From: Serinus canaria
Lineage: Eukaryota; Chordata; Aves; Passeriformes; Fringillidae
Reading direction: 5' to 3'
Length of the DNA stretch: 64,000 bases
NCBI RefSeq assembly: GCF_022539315.1
Contig: NC_066322.1
Coordinates: 16,750,765 to 16,814,764 of the forward strand
Shown: positions 27,901-40,130 of the stretch, piece after piece
How positions within the stretch are numbered: the stretch's first letter is position 1
Layout: each line of letters starts with the position of its first letter
Program-made: the position numbers and the translations under genes
Notes under the pieces: model-generated
The model's database searches: none
What the model saw: the letters and a program-made list of their open reading frames with translations, nothing else
Told to the model about the DNA's origin: nothing

Positions 27901-30900
27901 TCCATTAACTAACCTGAAATGCATCTCATTCTAGGTACACTTTTTTCACAAAGTATGGTTTTCCACCTGGCTAACACATCTTTCAGGAATGTGTATCTGG
28001 ACTGAAGCACAGAAATGCTAATACAAGGCTTTAGCACTGAAGGAGACAGTAGTGGGAGGAAGAATTGTCCTCCCTGTCTATTCCCTTAGCCCACTTAAAA
28101 AAGCTCATCACATCAGATGCCTTTCTGCATTGGATATGGCAAGTAAACATTAGAATATGCTCCCCTATCTAACATTTAAGTACTATATAGAGCACAAAAG
28201 AGACAGAAATTAAACCAAATGCTCACATATGAACAGGAGGCAGGATGAGGAACCAATATAGCACTTGGTACAACTAAATAGGGCACTCCATAACACTTAC
28301 AACAGAGACCAGAAAACAGGAGAGCCAGGGAAGGAACTTTGGATGTGACAGAAGGAGTAATTCAAGAAACTTTCCACTACACATAGTGTCCAAAAGTTTT
28401 CAGGAAGTTTTTGAAAAACAACACTGACCAATTTTGATAGGGGCTTTGAGGGATTTAGGATCAAGTTTACCTGGTAAGTTGTTCATTAACAATAAGGTCA
28501 TGATCCCACAATTAATTTCAAGTGATGATACAACTGTGCTCATCCCATAAGGAACTTTAGTTCCTTTGCTCAGAAGCTGAAGGGCTGTGGTTTAATTCAT
28601 CTTTAATGATGGAGAGTTGGTTTCTCTTTTTGAAACATTCCATCCTGTTTTCCTAATTTCCCTCTCTAAGATCACACAAAGGCAGATTTCCAAAATCCCC
28701 ATAAAAATCTACAAGTGAAGCTTTCGTTCTGCAGGTCTATGGCCACCAAGCAAAGAAAGAGGATGGGAGCATCAAATGGGAACAAAGGGGTGAAGCAGAA
28801 CTTCTCTTAACCCAACAATGGACAGAAGGGCTAAAAAGAAAAGGCAGACAAGCCAAAACCCCCAGAGTTAATGGATAAGAAGATTTGATACTGAAGGTAA
28901 GCAGATAACATTAGCTATTCTCTGCTTATCCGACACAGCATTCCTTCTACCACAAACATCTCCCAGCTTTAGTGGGTGGCTCTGCTCCACCTCTGAGACA
29001 GCAGAGATCTGCAGGTGCTCATGTGAACAGGACACAACTAGAGAAAGAGTGGGAAAATCTGTGCCAAAAAGCATGAAGTATTGGCAACATCTAAGGAATT
29101 CTTCCATTTGAAGAACCTGTGCATGGAAGAAGTCAATGAGATATTCACTAGCCTCAAATTCAACACACTTGTGTTACTCTTATTAAAGAAACACAACCAC
29201 ATACAAACATTTTGGTTCAGGTTTTATTAAAACCAAAACTCATACTAAGAAGTAGTTTCAGGCACTACACCAAAACTGTAACTATTTTTACTTTCAAAAT
29301 TCTGTGCATTTATAAAAATTGCTCCCCATCTTACCCTAAAATTTAAAAGGGAACCAACATACTGGTCTTCTTCCTAGTAATCTTGCAAATATTTTCATAC
29401 TTGAGGAACACATTGCACTTTATAAACACAAAAACCCCCAGTATTACTCACTTTACTCCCCACAGGAAAAATACTTATTTTACTTGATATATTAAAACAT
29501 TGATAAAAATGATTTTTCATTTTCAAAGTGCACCGAATCATTCAAGTGTACATACAGTATTAATATAAGAAAGTAGCACAACTTAAAATTATCCAACAAA
29601 TCATGTTTTCAAAATCACTAGTTAGAAAAAAATAAATGCTGTCCAAATACCTTATCCACCCCATTCTCCAAATCCAAAGAAATGCAGATTTTGCAGCATC
29701 TGGGGAAGCAAAATGGGCTGCAAATTCTGACAAGGATAAAGCAAATTCCTGAATTGTGTTCTCCTCACCAAGCACAGCCTTGCCAACTCTTTTCCTTTAT
29801 AATTCAACTGTCAGTTCAAGGACTTCAGCAGGCCTGATCTATTATGGTAATACCACTAAGAGAACAGGAAGAGTTTTGGGAATACAGAATTCAGTCATTC
29901 ATAGCTTTATACTACAAGACTAACACCTTGCCAACTTCCAAATGTTCTGCCCTCCAAGGACAAGCACTACAGAGAACAGTGACCCTGCTTAGCTTTATGC
30001 TGATGAAGTTACCCTGTTAATGTCAGTGGTATTAGTCAAGGTTAAAATTGAACATATTTTTATTTTTTCCTTGAGAGTTAGATGAGACAAGTACGTGAGG
30101 ATCATCCAGCCAAACATGCAGAGCCTTGAAGATCAGAAATTCAGAAGAGAACAGAACACCCCAAACAACCAGATAAACTAATCTGCTCTACTCTCTGCTA
30201 GAGCAGTACAAAGTCCACTGCTAGATGAGAGCACTTCATCTCAAACAGCTGACGTAGAAAAACAAGAGGAAAAAAAGTCTGCTGACCAGTACTCAAAAAT
30301 AAGAGACAGAAGTTGAGCTAAATATGCAGTCACACACACTTACCATACTTTCAGAACTACAGAAAATAAGTGTATTCTTTGCACCTATGTGTAGATAATT
30401 AGGGTCAGTCTATAAAATGCACTTTAGTTTACAGGCTATTTATCACATTTTGATCTTTTGCAATAAGGTTCAATGAGCATTGGAAGACATTAAGAGCTAC
30501 TGGTCTGTCCATTTCCTTAGTGAAAGAATCAAGCTAATAAAAATATTTTCTTCCATGGCTCCTCACACCTGCCAGATTTAATTTTCTTTTTTAACATGCT
30601 TGAATCATGTAAAAAAAAACAGATATGGACAATTCAGGCTTGATATCTTGGCAGTGTAAAAAAAAGCTGCTATGCCTTGTCTACCTACAAAAATGAATTA
30701 TTGGTAGCCACATCAATAAAAACAGTAGTGTTGTAAAGTAAAATCACAATCAGGACTTACAGCATAGCCAGGAATTTACTGGACTTAAGAAAAGAAAATT
30801 AAAACAGAAGCAAAGAAGAAATGATTAAAATTATAGCTCTGTAGTTACATCTCAACACATCAAATTCATACACAGTTAAAACTAAAGCTTCAAAAACAGG

Positions 30901-32821
30901 GAAAAAAATTGAATTCTCACCAGTTGGTAGGTCAGACCCTCTCATGAAAGCGATAAAACAAAGCATCCAGGGCATTATACATTATTTAGAGAAATGCACA
31001 AAGTATTTTGATTCCAAGCCAGTTTGAACAATACAACCCTACTGTTTATCAGTGACTCCATTTTTTTAAATGTCTGTATAGACAAAGAATGGAATTTGAA
31101 CAAAAAATTGCTTCTACAAGTCCAAGCAAATGAAATGGCTACTGCAAGAGAGCTAGTAAAGAGAAATTAAACCAGCACACACTCACAACCGTCCTGTATA
31201 ATGTGAAACTGCCAGCGTAAATTAATGTCAACTTAGTTAATGAAAACCTAGAGGAATCATTTCTGGCAGATGGTGTGCTTCAACACTTCCTAGGGGTAGG
31301 CTCAGCAGAGGGAAGATAGTGATTAAATGCAAATGTGTGGCCACACAGTTTCTCCCAAAATATCCAAAGTTCTATTCTAAAGAGTCCTACAGTACACATA
31401 CAGGGCAAAGGCAAGATTAACTCATTTTTCTTTCTTTCAAATACTAAATTTTTAAGTTGACACTAAGGCTTTTGAAATATTACGGGCTTTAAAAAAAGAC
31501 ATGTAACTCTACAAACTGCACAAAAAATCAATAAACTTATTTCTAAGATATTGTGTCTAGCTTTGATTTTATTGCTCTGTTAAACTGTCCATCCTAAAAT
31601 TGACATTAAATTATTTCAAAGCATCACGGCCATCAACAGCATCAACTCTGTGCAAATCCAGATCCTATTTCTGACCTCTTAACAATTTACAATTTCACAC
31701 TGGAGCTGTTATTAAACTGAATTTCACTTAATTTTGTCACAAACCCTGTTTATTTCAACAGGAACACAGGCTATTTGCAGGCAATAGAGGAATTACCAGT
31801 ACTGAGAAAGGAGCATCTTTTCTCTTCTTCACTGTCTTTTAACTGATTGTGAAGATCACATCTTTATTAGCCTGACTCACTGACAACACAATGTTGAACC
31901 CATCACACCACTTGTATTCTCTCCCCACAAAACAACCTTAGAACCTGTTTGACACAAAACAACCTTACCTAATTAGAAATCTTCTTCACTCACAAGACTT
32001 GAAAAATGAAAAACTGTAGTGATGAACACAGCAAGGCTGTAAATCCTAATTCAGAACTTATAATTTGGGTATCTTTTCTCAGCCTTTAACTCCATCAGCT
32101 AAGCAACCAAACATTCTCTCATTTCTATGTATTTAACTGATCCATTGCATGACACTGAATTTTTTCCCATTTTATAGAACTCAATATCAAAACAAAATAA
32201 AAGGACATTAACAAAATTAATTACTTTTTGTAACAATGAAATATCAATGATGATAATAGGTTTCCAAAAGAAAGGATAGCTAAAAGAGGATGGATCTTTC
32301 TCAAGAGCTTTGCATATGTGAACCACAAAGTCAGGCAGAAATAATTAACAGGGATAATTTGTCATTAGCTCAGTGTTCATTGGGTTCCACTAAGTTTTCC
32401 TGAGGAAGGCCTACATGTAACTTGATTGAGATTTGAGGCAGATGGAACACCACTCTCCTTTTCCTCAGCCCTCCATCCATATCACATTGAATACAAATCA
32501 AAACCAAGTTTGAACAGTTATGACTTCTTGTTTAAAACTGCTCTGTTACAGTGCAAAGGGTAATATCAAAACAATTCAAAAACTTTAAAGATTTCCTGCA
32601 TGGGAATAGTACACACAATATTATACCTTTTCAACATACAAAGGCAAGACACAATCATTAAAAATTATTTAGGTCTTCCATCGAGACTGAAATTGAATAC
32701 TAGGGAGAAAACCTTAGTTATAGTTAACAGCTGTATCTATGATTGGGCCTTTAGAGGCCTAGCTGAATATGCAATAATTCCTATGCAACTAACATATGTA
32801 AATACAGGTTTTACAACATAC
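21971..32821 (-). other. BCAR3: BCAR3 intron between the 325-nt and 40-nt exons
   Basis: This 10.85-kb intron is bounded by GTATGT at the 5' side (32821 downward) and a TTACAG acceptor at 21972. It is AT-rich, with no recognisable exon, RNA gene or mobile element. Its open frames are all under 150 codons, overlap on opposite strands and match nothing I know. A 15-nt near-perfect hairpin (GGTTTTATTAAAACC) lies at about 29219-29233. Confidence 0.8.
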
Positions 32822-33146
32822 CTGGCACGGAGGTCGCTGCTCTTTCCATTTTCTGGAGGGTACTCTTCTATAACGTCCTGTACAAAAGGTGGCTGCTGCC
32901 ATGCTCGGGTGTAAGGCAACGTTCCCACGTGGCTGAACATATCACAAGACCTAGAGGGAACTGTTCCCCTCTTCTTCCTGGGCAGAGTGCCATGGATGGA
33001 GATGCCTTGGAAGGAGTTTGAGCGATGCTCAGCTGGTGAAGGTTTTGTGGTCAAAAGATCCATGGAAGAAGCTAATGAGAACTGGTGGTTCACTGGGCCG
33101 TTTCTGGGAAGACTTGAAAATTTTCCTGCAGCTATCATTTTTGGTT
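32822..33146 (-). CDS. BCAR3: BCAR3 N-terminal coding exon (contains the usual start codon)
   Basis: BCAR3 is an NSP-family cytoplasmic adaptor with an SH2 domain and a C-terminal Cdc25-like fold that binds p130Cas/BCAR1 and promotes Src-dependent adhesion and migration signalling. This 325-nt minus-strand exon has acceptor TTTTTCCAG|AACC and donor GCCAG|GTATGT. The usual start ATG is at 33138-33136 with A at -3. From there it encodes MIAAGKFSSLPRNGPVNHQF and about 85 more residues up to Arg106 (split codon AG|A). It matches my memory of human BCAR3 (MAAGKF..SLPRN..VNHQF; SIHGTLPRKK; FSHxGTLP), including two GTLP motifs at residues 50-53 and 72-75. The eight bases before the ATG are an open reading frame (split Glu, Pro, Lys), so an upstream coding exon ending in phase 1 can extend the protein. 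The region is low-complexity and probably disordered, as in the mammalian protein. Confidence 0.93.
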
Positions 33147-35980
33147 CTGGAAAAACAAAACCAAGATTTCTTACTGTGTATCAATCATCAAAGCCCTTAC
33201 TTAAAGGTAGTTAAGTAGCATGACTAACAAAGGTATCTGAAACTGAACTTTTGCTTTGCATTGAGGCAGTCAGATACCTCAAGACCCAGTCATGCTGCTG
33301 CCAATGCACATCAAGCACACATGTATGTAACTTTATACATGTTAAAAGTCACAACCAAAAACAACCAGTCTGGACAAATATGCAAGAGCAGGCCGTGAAC
33401 AATTCCCCATTTTTATCCACTGAGTTCCTCTCTTTTGCCTTTTCACATCCTCTGTAGACTCAGACATCAACTTGAATTACTGACAACAAGCAAAGTTTTA
33501 AGAATATTTGTCAAAGAATAAAAGACACTACAGCTTGGTTTGGAAAAATATGTTTTTTAACCCAGTAGTTGGCACACTGTGAGGAAAAACCTGTTGCTAA
33601 GGAGTCTTGCTCAAGTAATAAATCTAGCAGATAACTGGTCACATATTTCTAACAGGCTGTAAACTAAACGGCTCTACCCAAGAGATAAGGGCAGGAGCAG
33701 ATTACTGGAATTCTCTTCTTCAGCATGCCCAGCCTGCTGGCTCAAATGGCTGTTGACACAGAGATTTGCATAGCTGTCAGTCTCTGGTACAATCAATTGC
33801 AGCTTGCCATACAGTAGAGGTTTTTCTGTCAGCGTGAGCAAAAAGCTTTGTGAGACAAACACTTCAGGCTCATTAACAAATTACAGTTCTGTTCCTCAAA
33901 AAATGCTGTCCTGTTCTCAGTTTATAGCGTTGTATTGCAGAAGACAGACTGCTGCCTTATCCTATGTGGTTGTATTAGCCTGCAAAAGCCACTGTATGGA
34001 ACATACCACCAGAGCTGAAGGGCAACCAGCCCTGTATTATTTAACCTAGGTGTTAGTCAGCCAGGTGCTTCCCATGGAAACTGGAACAGCCACAGATGCT
34101 GCAGAGATCGATACGACCTCAGAAAGCAGAAGTGCTTCTGAAAGTAACAGCTATGGACAGGAGGAATCTATTCTGACCTCGGTCAAGTTCCACACTGAAA
34201 AATAAGATGAGCACCCTGAAGGCCCAACAGCCTGGAAGTCAGCTGCTCACAGCTGCACAAGAACCCCTCCTGTTTTGGGGAATGTACAGGTGTTGCAAGG
34301 AAAACAGGCACCTGTATAGTCCTCCCCCTCCAGCCTTAGCATCACAGCTACCATCAAAACATTTATACACTGAAGCTACTGTTACTTCTACTCAGGGGTA
34401 TAGTAACAGGCTTACTTTTACAGTTATGCTAAAGCTGCTATCAAAGTATGTAAAAATTCTTTTTCTGTCACTTGCACTGCAGAGATTCACTACCTGGACA
34501 AGGTTTTCACATTTCAACAACAAATAACTTTCCCAAGTCTCCTGTATTGAAAGTCCTACAATAAATACTTAGTAATTAATTTTATTTTTACTCTTCAATT
34601 TGGCACATCTCTGTCAGAACACAGGTACTATGCACTATAGTAGAAAAGTCTCTGGAAATATTCTCTGATTCTCCCTTCTGCCTAGGGAGAATCAGTTTGA
34701 CTCTGGTCACATCTCTTGATGAAAAGAGTAGAAAAGATTTGAGGTGTCAGCAAAGAACCTACATTTTTTGTCATCCAAATAAAATACAAAATCCTAAAGA
34801 AACCAAAACACATTCTCACAAAAATTCTGCCATAAATTATCACACTGATGTGATGTGAAATACTAAATCATCTCTGTATTATGATGTGGTTGAAGGACAC
34901 AGTTTCTGCTAGTTTTAGCAAGTACTAAAAATATCACATAACGATTTTCACAATAATTGCTGTAAAGTTAGTTTTGCATTACAACTGTTCTAAGCAAAAG
35001 AACTGGCCCAAAGATATGAAGATCTAAAATGCAAATGCTTACTACAAACCTTCTCTAGCTAAAGCAAACTGACTGAGCTTGTTTCTTGTAAATTCAGCTT
35101 CATTATTAGAACAGAATGATATAAATTTCCTCCAACAATTGGGGGGAAAAAAGGCTTCTTATAATTCACACAATCATTTGAAACTCAACTTTGTGTATTC
35201 ATTGTAGAAAAGCAGGAAACCCCATTATGGAGTCTGAAAAACTGGAATCTAGCTGGCTCATATTGCACAAACCTTGTTGCTCTCCTTTCAGGGCCTGCTA
35301 AGAGTCTGTATTTAATTATTGTACTTTCATACTGGTTTATATAAAAACCACCCCAAACCTCAGAATTCCAACTGGTTTAGTTCAGGTTATCCAGTGGGAG
35401 TGTTTTCCTCAGCCCTTCCTGCAAGGTTTCTATGGCTATGGTGAAATGGAACACATTACCTGCAAGCAGGAGTCAAACCCAAGCTGTAATTAACGTAAGC
35501 ATAGAAAGCTTTGGTTTAATGAGTCCACAATAGGCTTACTGTGGCATGAAACTGTCAACCACTTCATGTTTGAGGATCCACAAAGAAAGCTGAGAATTCA
35601 CTCTCCTAACCCAATCACAAGGTAATTCTTACAGCAACCCAGTAGGTTTTCAATCCAACAGTCTGAGAGTTTTCAACAAATTAACAGCCCCCTGACATAC
35701 AGCATTTTCTATTCCACCCCTACTCCTAAGAAGCCCTTAAGAATCAAAACCAAACTCCCAGAGTTGACCCAATAGTTATTCTTTTCAGTAGTACTCACAT
35801 GACTTACAAATTCAATACCTAATCCTCAAATTCATACCTGAGTACTGTTTTGAGGAATCAAGGTAGAGTTCCACAGTTAGTTCAAAAATACCTACATTCA
35901 AGAACTTGCAATGCATGTAGCCACAAGTATGTGTGCAGCTTTGATAATATTTCTAACAATCCTCCCTACAAAACCTCTTT

Positions 35981-36075
35981 AAAAACCCCTCAAAAATCCC
36001 AAACAAACAAAAAACCTCATAAAACAAAATCCAAACAAATTAAAAACCCAACTCAAACAAAAAATCCCAAACAAA
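35981..36075. repeat. A/C-rich low-complexity tract
   Basis: Repeated 'aaaaaccc', 'caaacaaacaaa' and 'ccaaacaaa' words run for about 95 bases. It is simple sequence inside the BCAR3 intron with no sign of function. Confidence 0.75.
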
Positions 36076-38810
36076 ACTGAGAACAACAGGTCTGCTAGCT
36101 TCCGCCACACATTTATCTGCTTGCCCATGTGCTGCTGTACTATATATTCTTCATAAATATTAACAGAGAACTACAACAATCAGCTTGGCAGCAAAAATCC
36201 TGCCAAAGCATCCATCCAGTTTTCGTGTACTGAAGATAAACACTGAAAACTGGAAGCCTCTTCAGCTGAAGACTCTGGAATGTCTCAAATACTTTAGTAT
36301 ATGATTCAAAGAATGTTTGACTTCACCAGATACAGAAACCCTGAAAATTTTACTCCCTAAGAGACAGTGCGCCTTAAACATTGGCCATTATGCAATCAAC
36401 AACAGAATTGGTAGAAATTGTACCAGAACAATGGCTCAAAAGGAACTGAAATTTAATTGTACACATTCCTGTCTGTCAAAATGCATCAACTAACAAAACA
36501 CAACACTCTGGCAGTCAAGCAAATTTCCCCTAACTAGGTGCAAACAAGATGGACTTGTGCCAACATAATGTTAAAAATGGCAAATGAATTTGTATTTCTA
36601 TGTAGAGTGGCACTTCTCTTTCTTCAGTTTGTTATCTGGAAGAATATATGGGAACAGAATTGTTAGGAGTCACATTGTGAATTCAGAGAAGTTGAAAGCA
36701 TAAAAGGTTTCCAGGTAACTTCTGACAGGTTCTAGTTTTTTGTTATAAATGAGGGCGAGCAAACACAAATTAAAGGCCTCTCAAATCAACATGGCATTTA
36801 GGATAACAATAGGAGACTGGACATAAAATACATATCTGGTGGGCAAGTCCAAACAGCTGGGATTTGGTTTCTTCACATCATTGCTCAAAACAATGAAACA
36901 AATAACTTTCAGTTCCCTAAAACAACACACTAAATATCCTTTTGCTTGTGCCATCTTTGGGATGCAAATCCAAATTTTCTGGGTCAGCCTGCCCTCATGA
37001 AATCTTTCTGATGTTCACACAGTCTGAGGAAGTGTTCTGATGGTTCATTCAAAATGACACAGGTATAGCATTAAGTGCCTCTTCCATAGCACAACATAAT
37101 ACAATTAATGGCTTCTACTTTTTTGTTTCTGTATATGTCAGGAAAAGAAATGAAGGAAAGGGAAATCTTCAGTTCAGCCTCAGAGATGCATGAATGGCAT
37201 AATAAACATTCCAAGGCTGTACATACTCATGCTAGTGGAAACCTCATAAAAGGAAGCAGAAAAACAATTTCAGAATTACAAATCAAACTCTCAAGCTATT
37301 TCAAAACTCAGAGTTAGATCTAAAACAGTTTTGGACATTAAAAGACATACATTTTTCTCACAGTGTCATTGACCTGGCATTTGGGTGATTCTCTTCCATA
37401 GATCAAAATCACTGGAGTTTATACCTGGTATTATCATATCACCAATCTTTACCATTATATATGCTATGAAGCTAAGAGGGCCTGAACATGGTTTAAGATA
37501 TTCAGCTGTGTGTTCTAAGGTATTTAAAAGATGGAGTCACCTTTTGTGAAAACTCCATGTACTTTTGCCACATCAAATCTTCTCAAAAATTCTTCCCACC
37601 CATTTCCTATCCCTCCCTTGAAATAAGCAACAATAAATTTCAACAAGTGGAAGATCCATTACACTCTTCTCCCTGTTAAGTTACTTGGAATATTTGCATG
37701 CACTATGCAGATGTGCACAGAAAAAAAAAAAAGGAAGTGAAGAAAGTCAAGACCGAGACAAAAAGGCAGATCAATTTCCCCAGATTTTTTTTTTTTGGTG
37801 TGTGTAATAAGAAAATAAGGGGAAAAGGAAAAGCATTACTTAAAAGCCCCTAGAGTTAACAAAGCATAGGAATAAATACAATCAAAAGTGTAGCCATTAT
37901 AAATTCAAGGTGGATTTCAAGTTGTCTCCCTAGAATCAGTGTAGCCTTCTTCATGATTGTAACAAAAAAGAAAATATTTCTGCTCCCCAAAATGGCTTAG
38001 AAGCAGTTCTCTGCAACCTGTATTTTCTGCTTTTGTAATGAAAAAGAGAAACTGCTGCACTAGCTTCTCTAGCAAACATGTCACAAGACTTTGAGAAAAA
38101 TACTAAGGTTCAAGAACCTACAGCCTGTTATGATACAGAGACATAGACTGAGAAAGCACATGCAGTAGTTCAAAGGCTTTAAGCTACTATCAGAAAAAAA
38201 CATGAGTCTGTCAAACATCAAACATCCCCACAAGATTAGTCAGGTCACTGCTTCCAAAGGGTCTTGAAGTGCTATCATAATGTTCATGCTTTCCTTCTCT
38301 CTCTTTATATATGACACACAATTTCCATCCTCCCCCCATAAATCCTTGAGCTGTATATTTAAAATGTTATTTTTAACTATTATTCTCGTGCAACAGCAAA
38401 CACACAGCCCAGGATAAACTATTTTTGAAATGTCTTTTTTTTCAAGATGAGAGAAACAGATAAACCCTATACTTTTCTTTGTGAATTTTCACATGTAGAA
38501 TGCCTTTATAAAAAATGCCCAGAAAAAGTGATCATTGAGGATGATTCGATAATAAGTACAGCTTTCTTCATGTGGCCATGAAATTATCTCTGAAATGCAA
38601 GTGCCCAATCAGTTAGCTCAGTAATTCTGAACAATATGAAACCTTGACTTGAAATAAACCTTCTCTCCCCATTCTGCTGGCAGAAACAGAGAACTTTACC
38701 AAGGTTACAGTCAAATCTAAGGGTTTTTTAGCCAATGCTTCAAAAATACAACCTTTTGTTCCTTCTCTGGTAAAGGAAGCAATTTATTTTGACTGCTCCT
38801 CTGTTCCCAC

Positions 38811-38812
38811 AA

Positions 38813-38866
<54 letters not shown>

Positions 38867-38951
38867 AAAAAGAAAAAAGAAAAAAGAAAAAAAAGAAAAA
38901 AAGAAAAAAAGAAAAAAAAGAAAAAAAGAAAAAAGAAAAAAAGAAAAAGAA
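38811..38951. repeat. Purine-only A/G tract (homopurine-homopyrimidine)
   Basis: About 140 bases consist only of A and G on plus: runs of 3 to 21 A's separated by single G's, tending to (A4-8 G)n toward the right. On the BCAR3 sense strand it reads as pyrimidines only, about 0.4-1 kb downstream of the CpG-island first-exon candidates. It generates a meaningless poly-Phe open frame on minus. Length is probably polymorphic and may be affected by assembly error. Confidence 0.9.
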
Positions 38952-39189
38952 CAACCCACTTTAAATGAAAAACCTTTTCAGCATTACTATTTCAAACTAA
39001 CACTGCCTTTCAGAAATCACAAATTCAGACGGAAAGAAGGGCTTTTGCACCCTCTCCTCTTCAAAAGACAGGAGGAAAAAACCGGACACAGCGTTTCTTT
39101 TCTTTCTACTCAGAGAACTATCCCGAGTACAGACCATTGTTTTATACGTATTTAACAGCTTTCCATGGGATCAATTCCCACAAAACCTA

Positions 39190-40130
39190 AGCACTTGGAT
39201 CCCACGTCCCGGGAGTCACTGTCACAGCTATGGCATTTCTAGCAGCCGCAGGCCAGCCCGGGCAGCCCTGCCCTGCTCCCGCGCCCCCTGCCCCGACAGC
39301 AGTGCGGGGACACCCGCACACACCCACACACAAAACCAGCTCTGCATCCTCCGCCCGACAGGTCAACGCTGCCCCCGCAGTTACCGGGTCTGATCACGGC
39401 TGCTTCTCTCCAGGCTTTCTGCGGATCGGCAGGAGCGTCTGTCCCGGCCAAGCGACCTCCCGGCAGCGAGTCCCGCCCGGGCCTCTCCCTGGGGGCCGCG
39501 GGACCGGAGCGGGCAGCCGTGAGGGGCTGCCGGAGGCCGGACCCGCAGCAGCGGTGCGGAGCTGCCAAAAACGAGCCGGGACGTTCCGGGAGAGCCCAAG
39601 GTCTGGCCGTGCCGCGGCAGGAGCCGGCGCTAGCCAGCACCAGCCCGCCCCAAAGAAGCGCAGTTCGCGATTACTTGAGGGTGACTCAACCGGAGCCTGC
39701 CCCGAGCGCCTTATCGCTCGCTGCCCGGCCCGCGACAGCCCGGCCCCGGTTCCGTGCCTCGCCCGCCACACGAGCCCCTGGCGGGCGGTCCTCACCTGCG
39801 GCGGGAGGCGGCTCCGGCAGCCCCGGGCGCCGCGCAGCCCCGGGCGCCGCTGTACGGCTCCGGCCACACCCTCCGGGCCGCTCGTGCTGAGTCTCGCCGA
39901 GCCCCCGGCGCACCAGCTCGCTCAGGCCGTGACCTCCCGATGCCCTTTTCCATGATTTAACAACTTGCCCTCCATAACTTCGTCTCTCAAATTAGCACTA
40001 CAGCAAAAATTATCAGTTCGCTAAACGCACCCGGTTCACGGACGATTCAGAGCCTATTACGTACTTGACACAGTTGCGTTGGTAGGCGCCCCCCTCGTCC
40101 TACCAAGCCGCGTGAAGTTGTTTGTGCAAC
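39190..40130 (-). promoter_or_regulatory. BCAR3: CpG-island promoter, probably for BCAR3
   Basis: This is the only strongly GC- and CpG-rich segment in the window. It has dense CpG from about 39190 to 39960, then thinner CpG to about 40130. No TATA box is evident, as is usual for CpG-island promoters. A GC box for Sp1-type factors (CCCGCCCC) lies at 39644-39651 and a perfect AP-1 motif (TGACTCA) at 39682-39688. Minus-strand splice donors at 39796/39795 and 39385/39384 point transcription toward the BCAR3 coding exons. Divergent plus-strand transcription is possible, but I found no convincing plus-strand donor. Long open frames on both strands here come from GC richness and lack ATG support or similarity. 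Confidence 0.75.
39796..39950 (-). other. BCAR3: Candidate non-coding first exon of BCAR3 (CpG-island transcript); 5' end approximate
   Basis: A strong minus-strand donor, CCGCCGCAG|GTGAGG, has its last exonic base at 39796. Upstream on the same strand is CpG-island sequence without a TATA box, so the transcription start cannot be fixed; 39950 is a guess. One frame across this exon stays open into the BCAR3 exon at 33146 (phase 1 to phase 1), but I see no ATG in it after the upstream in-frame stop. The exon is best read as 5'UTR, with translation starting at 33138. A second possible donor, ACCCG|GTAACT, ends at 39385 and could serve a longer or alternative first exon. Confidence 0.5.

Noticed and set aside
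33763..33770. Octamer motif ATTTGCAT
   Set aside because: One 8-bp match in 64 kb is expected by chance, with no clustering of other sites.
38717..38959. Poly-Phe minus-strand frame
   Set aside because: It is a translation of the A/G simple tract; no real protein.
39686..39913. Minus-strand frame through the CpG-island donor that is in phase with BCAR3
   Set aside because: It looked like a possible alternative N-terminus, but the apparent start is GTG (39913-39911) and no ATG occurs in frame after the upstream TAA. The exon is therefore better treated as 5'UTR.
39230..39955. 241-codon open frame on plus across the CpG island
   Set aside because: GC-rich sequence is poor in stop codons and gives long frames on both strands. 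The Pro/Ala/Arg-rich peptide has no recognisable domain, and splice donors point to minus-strand transcription.
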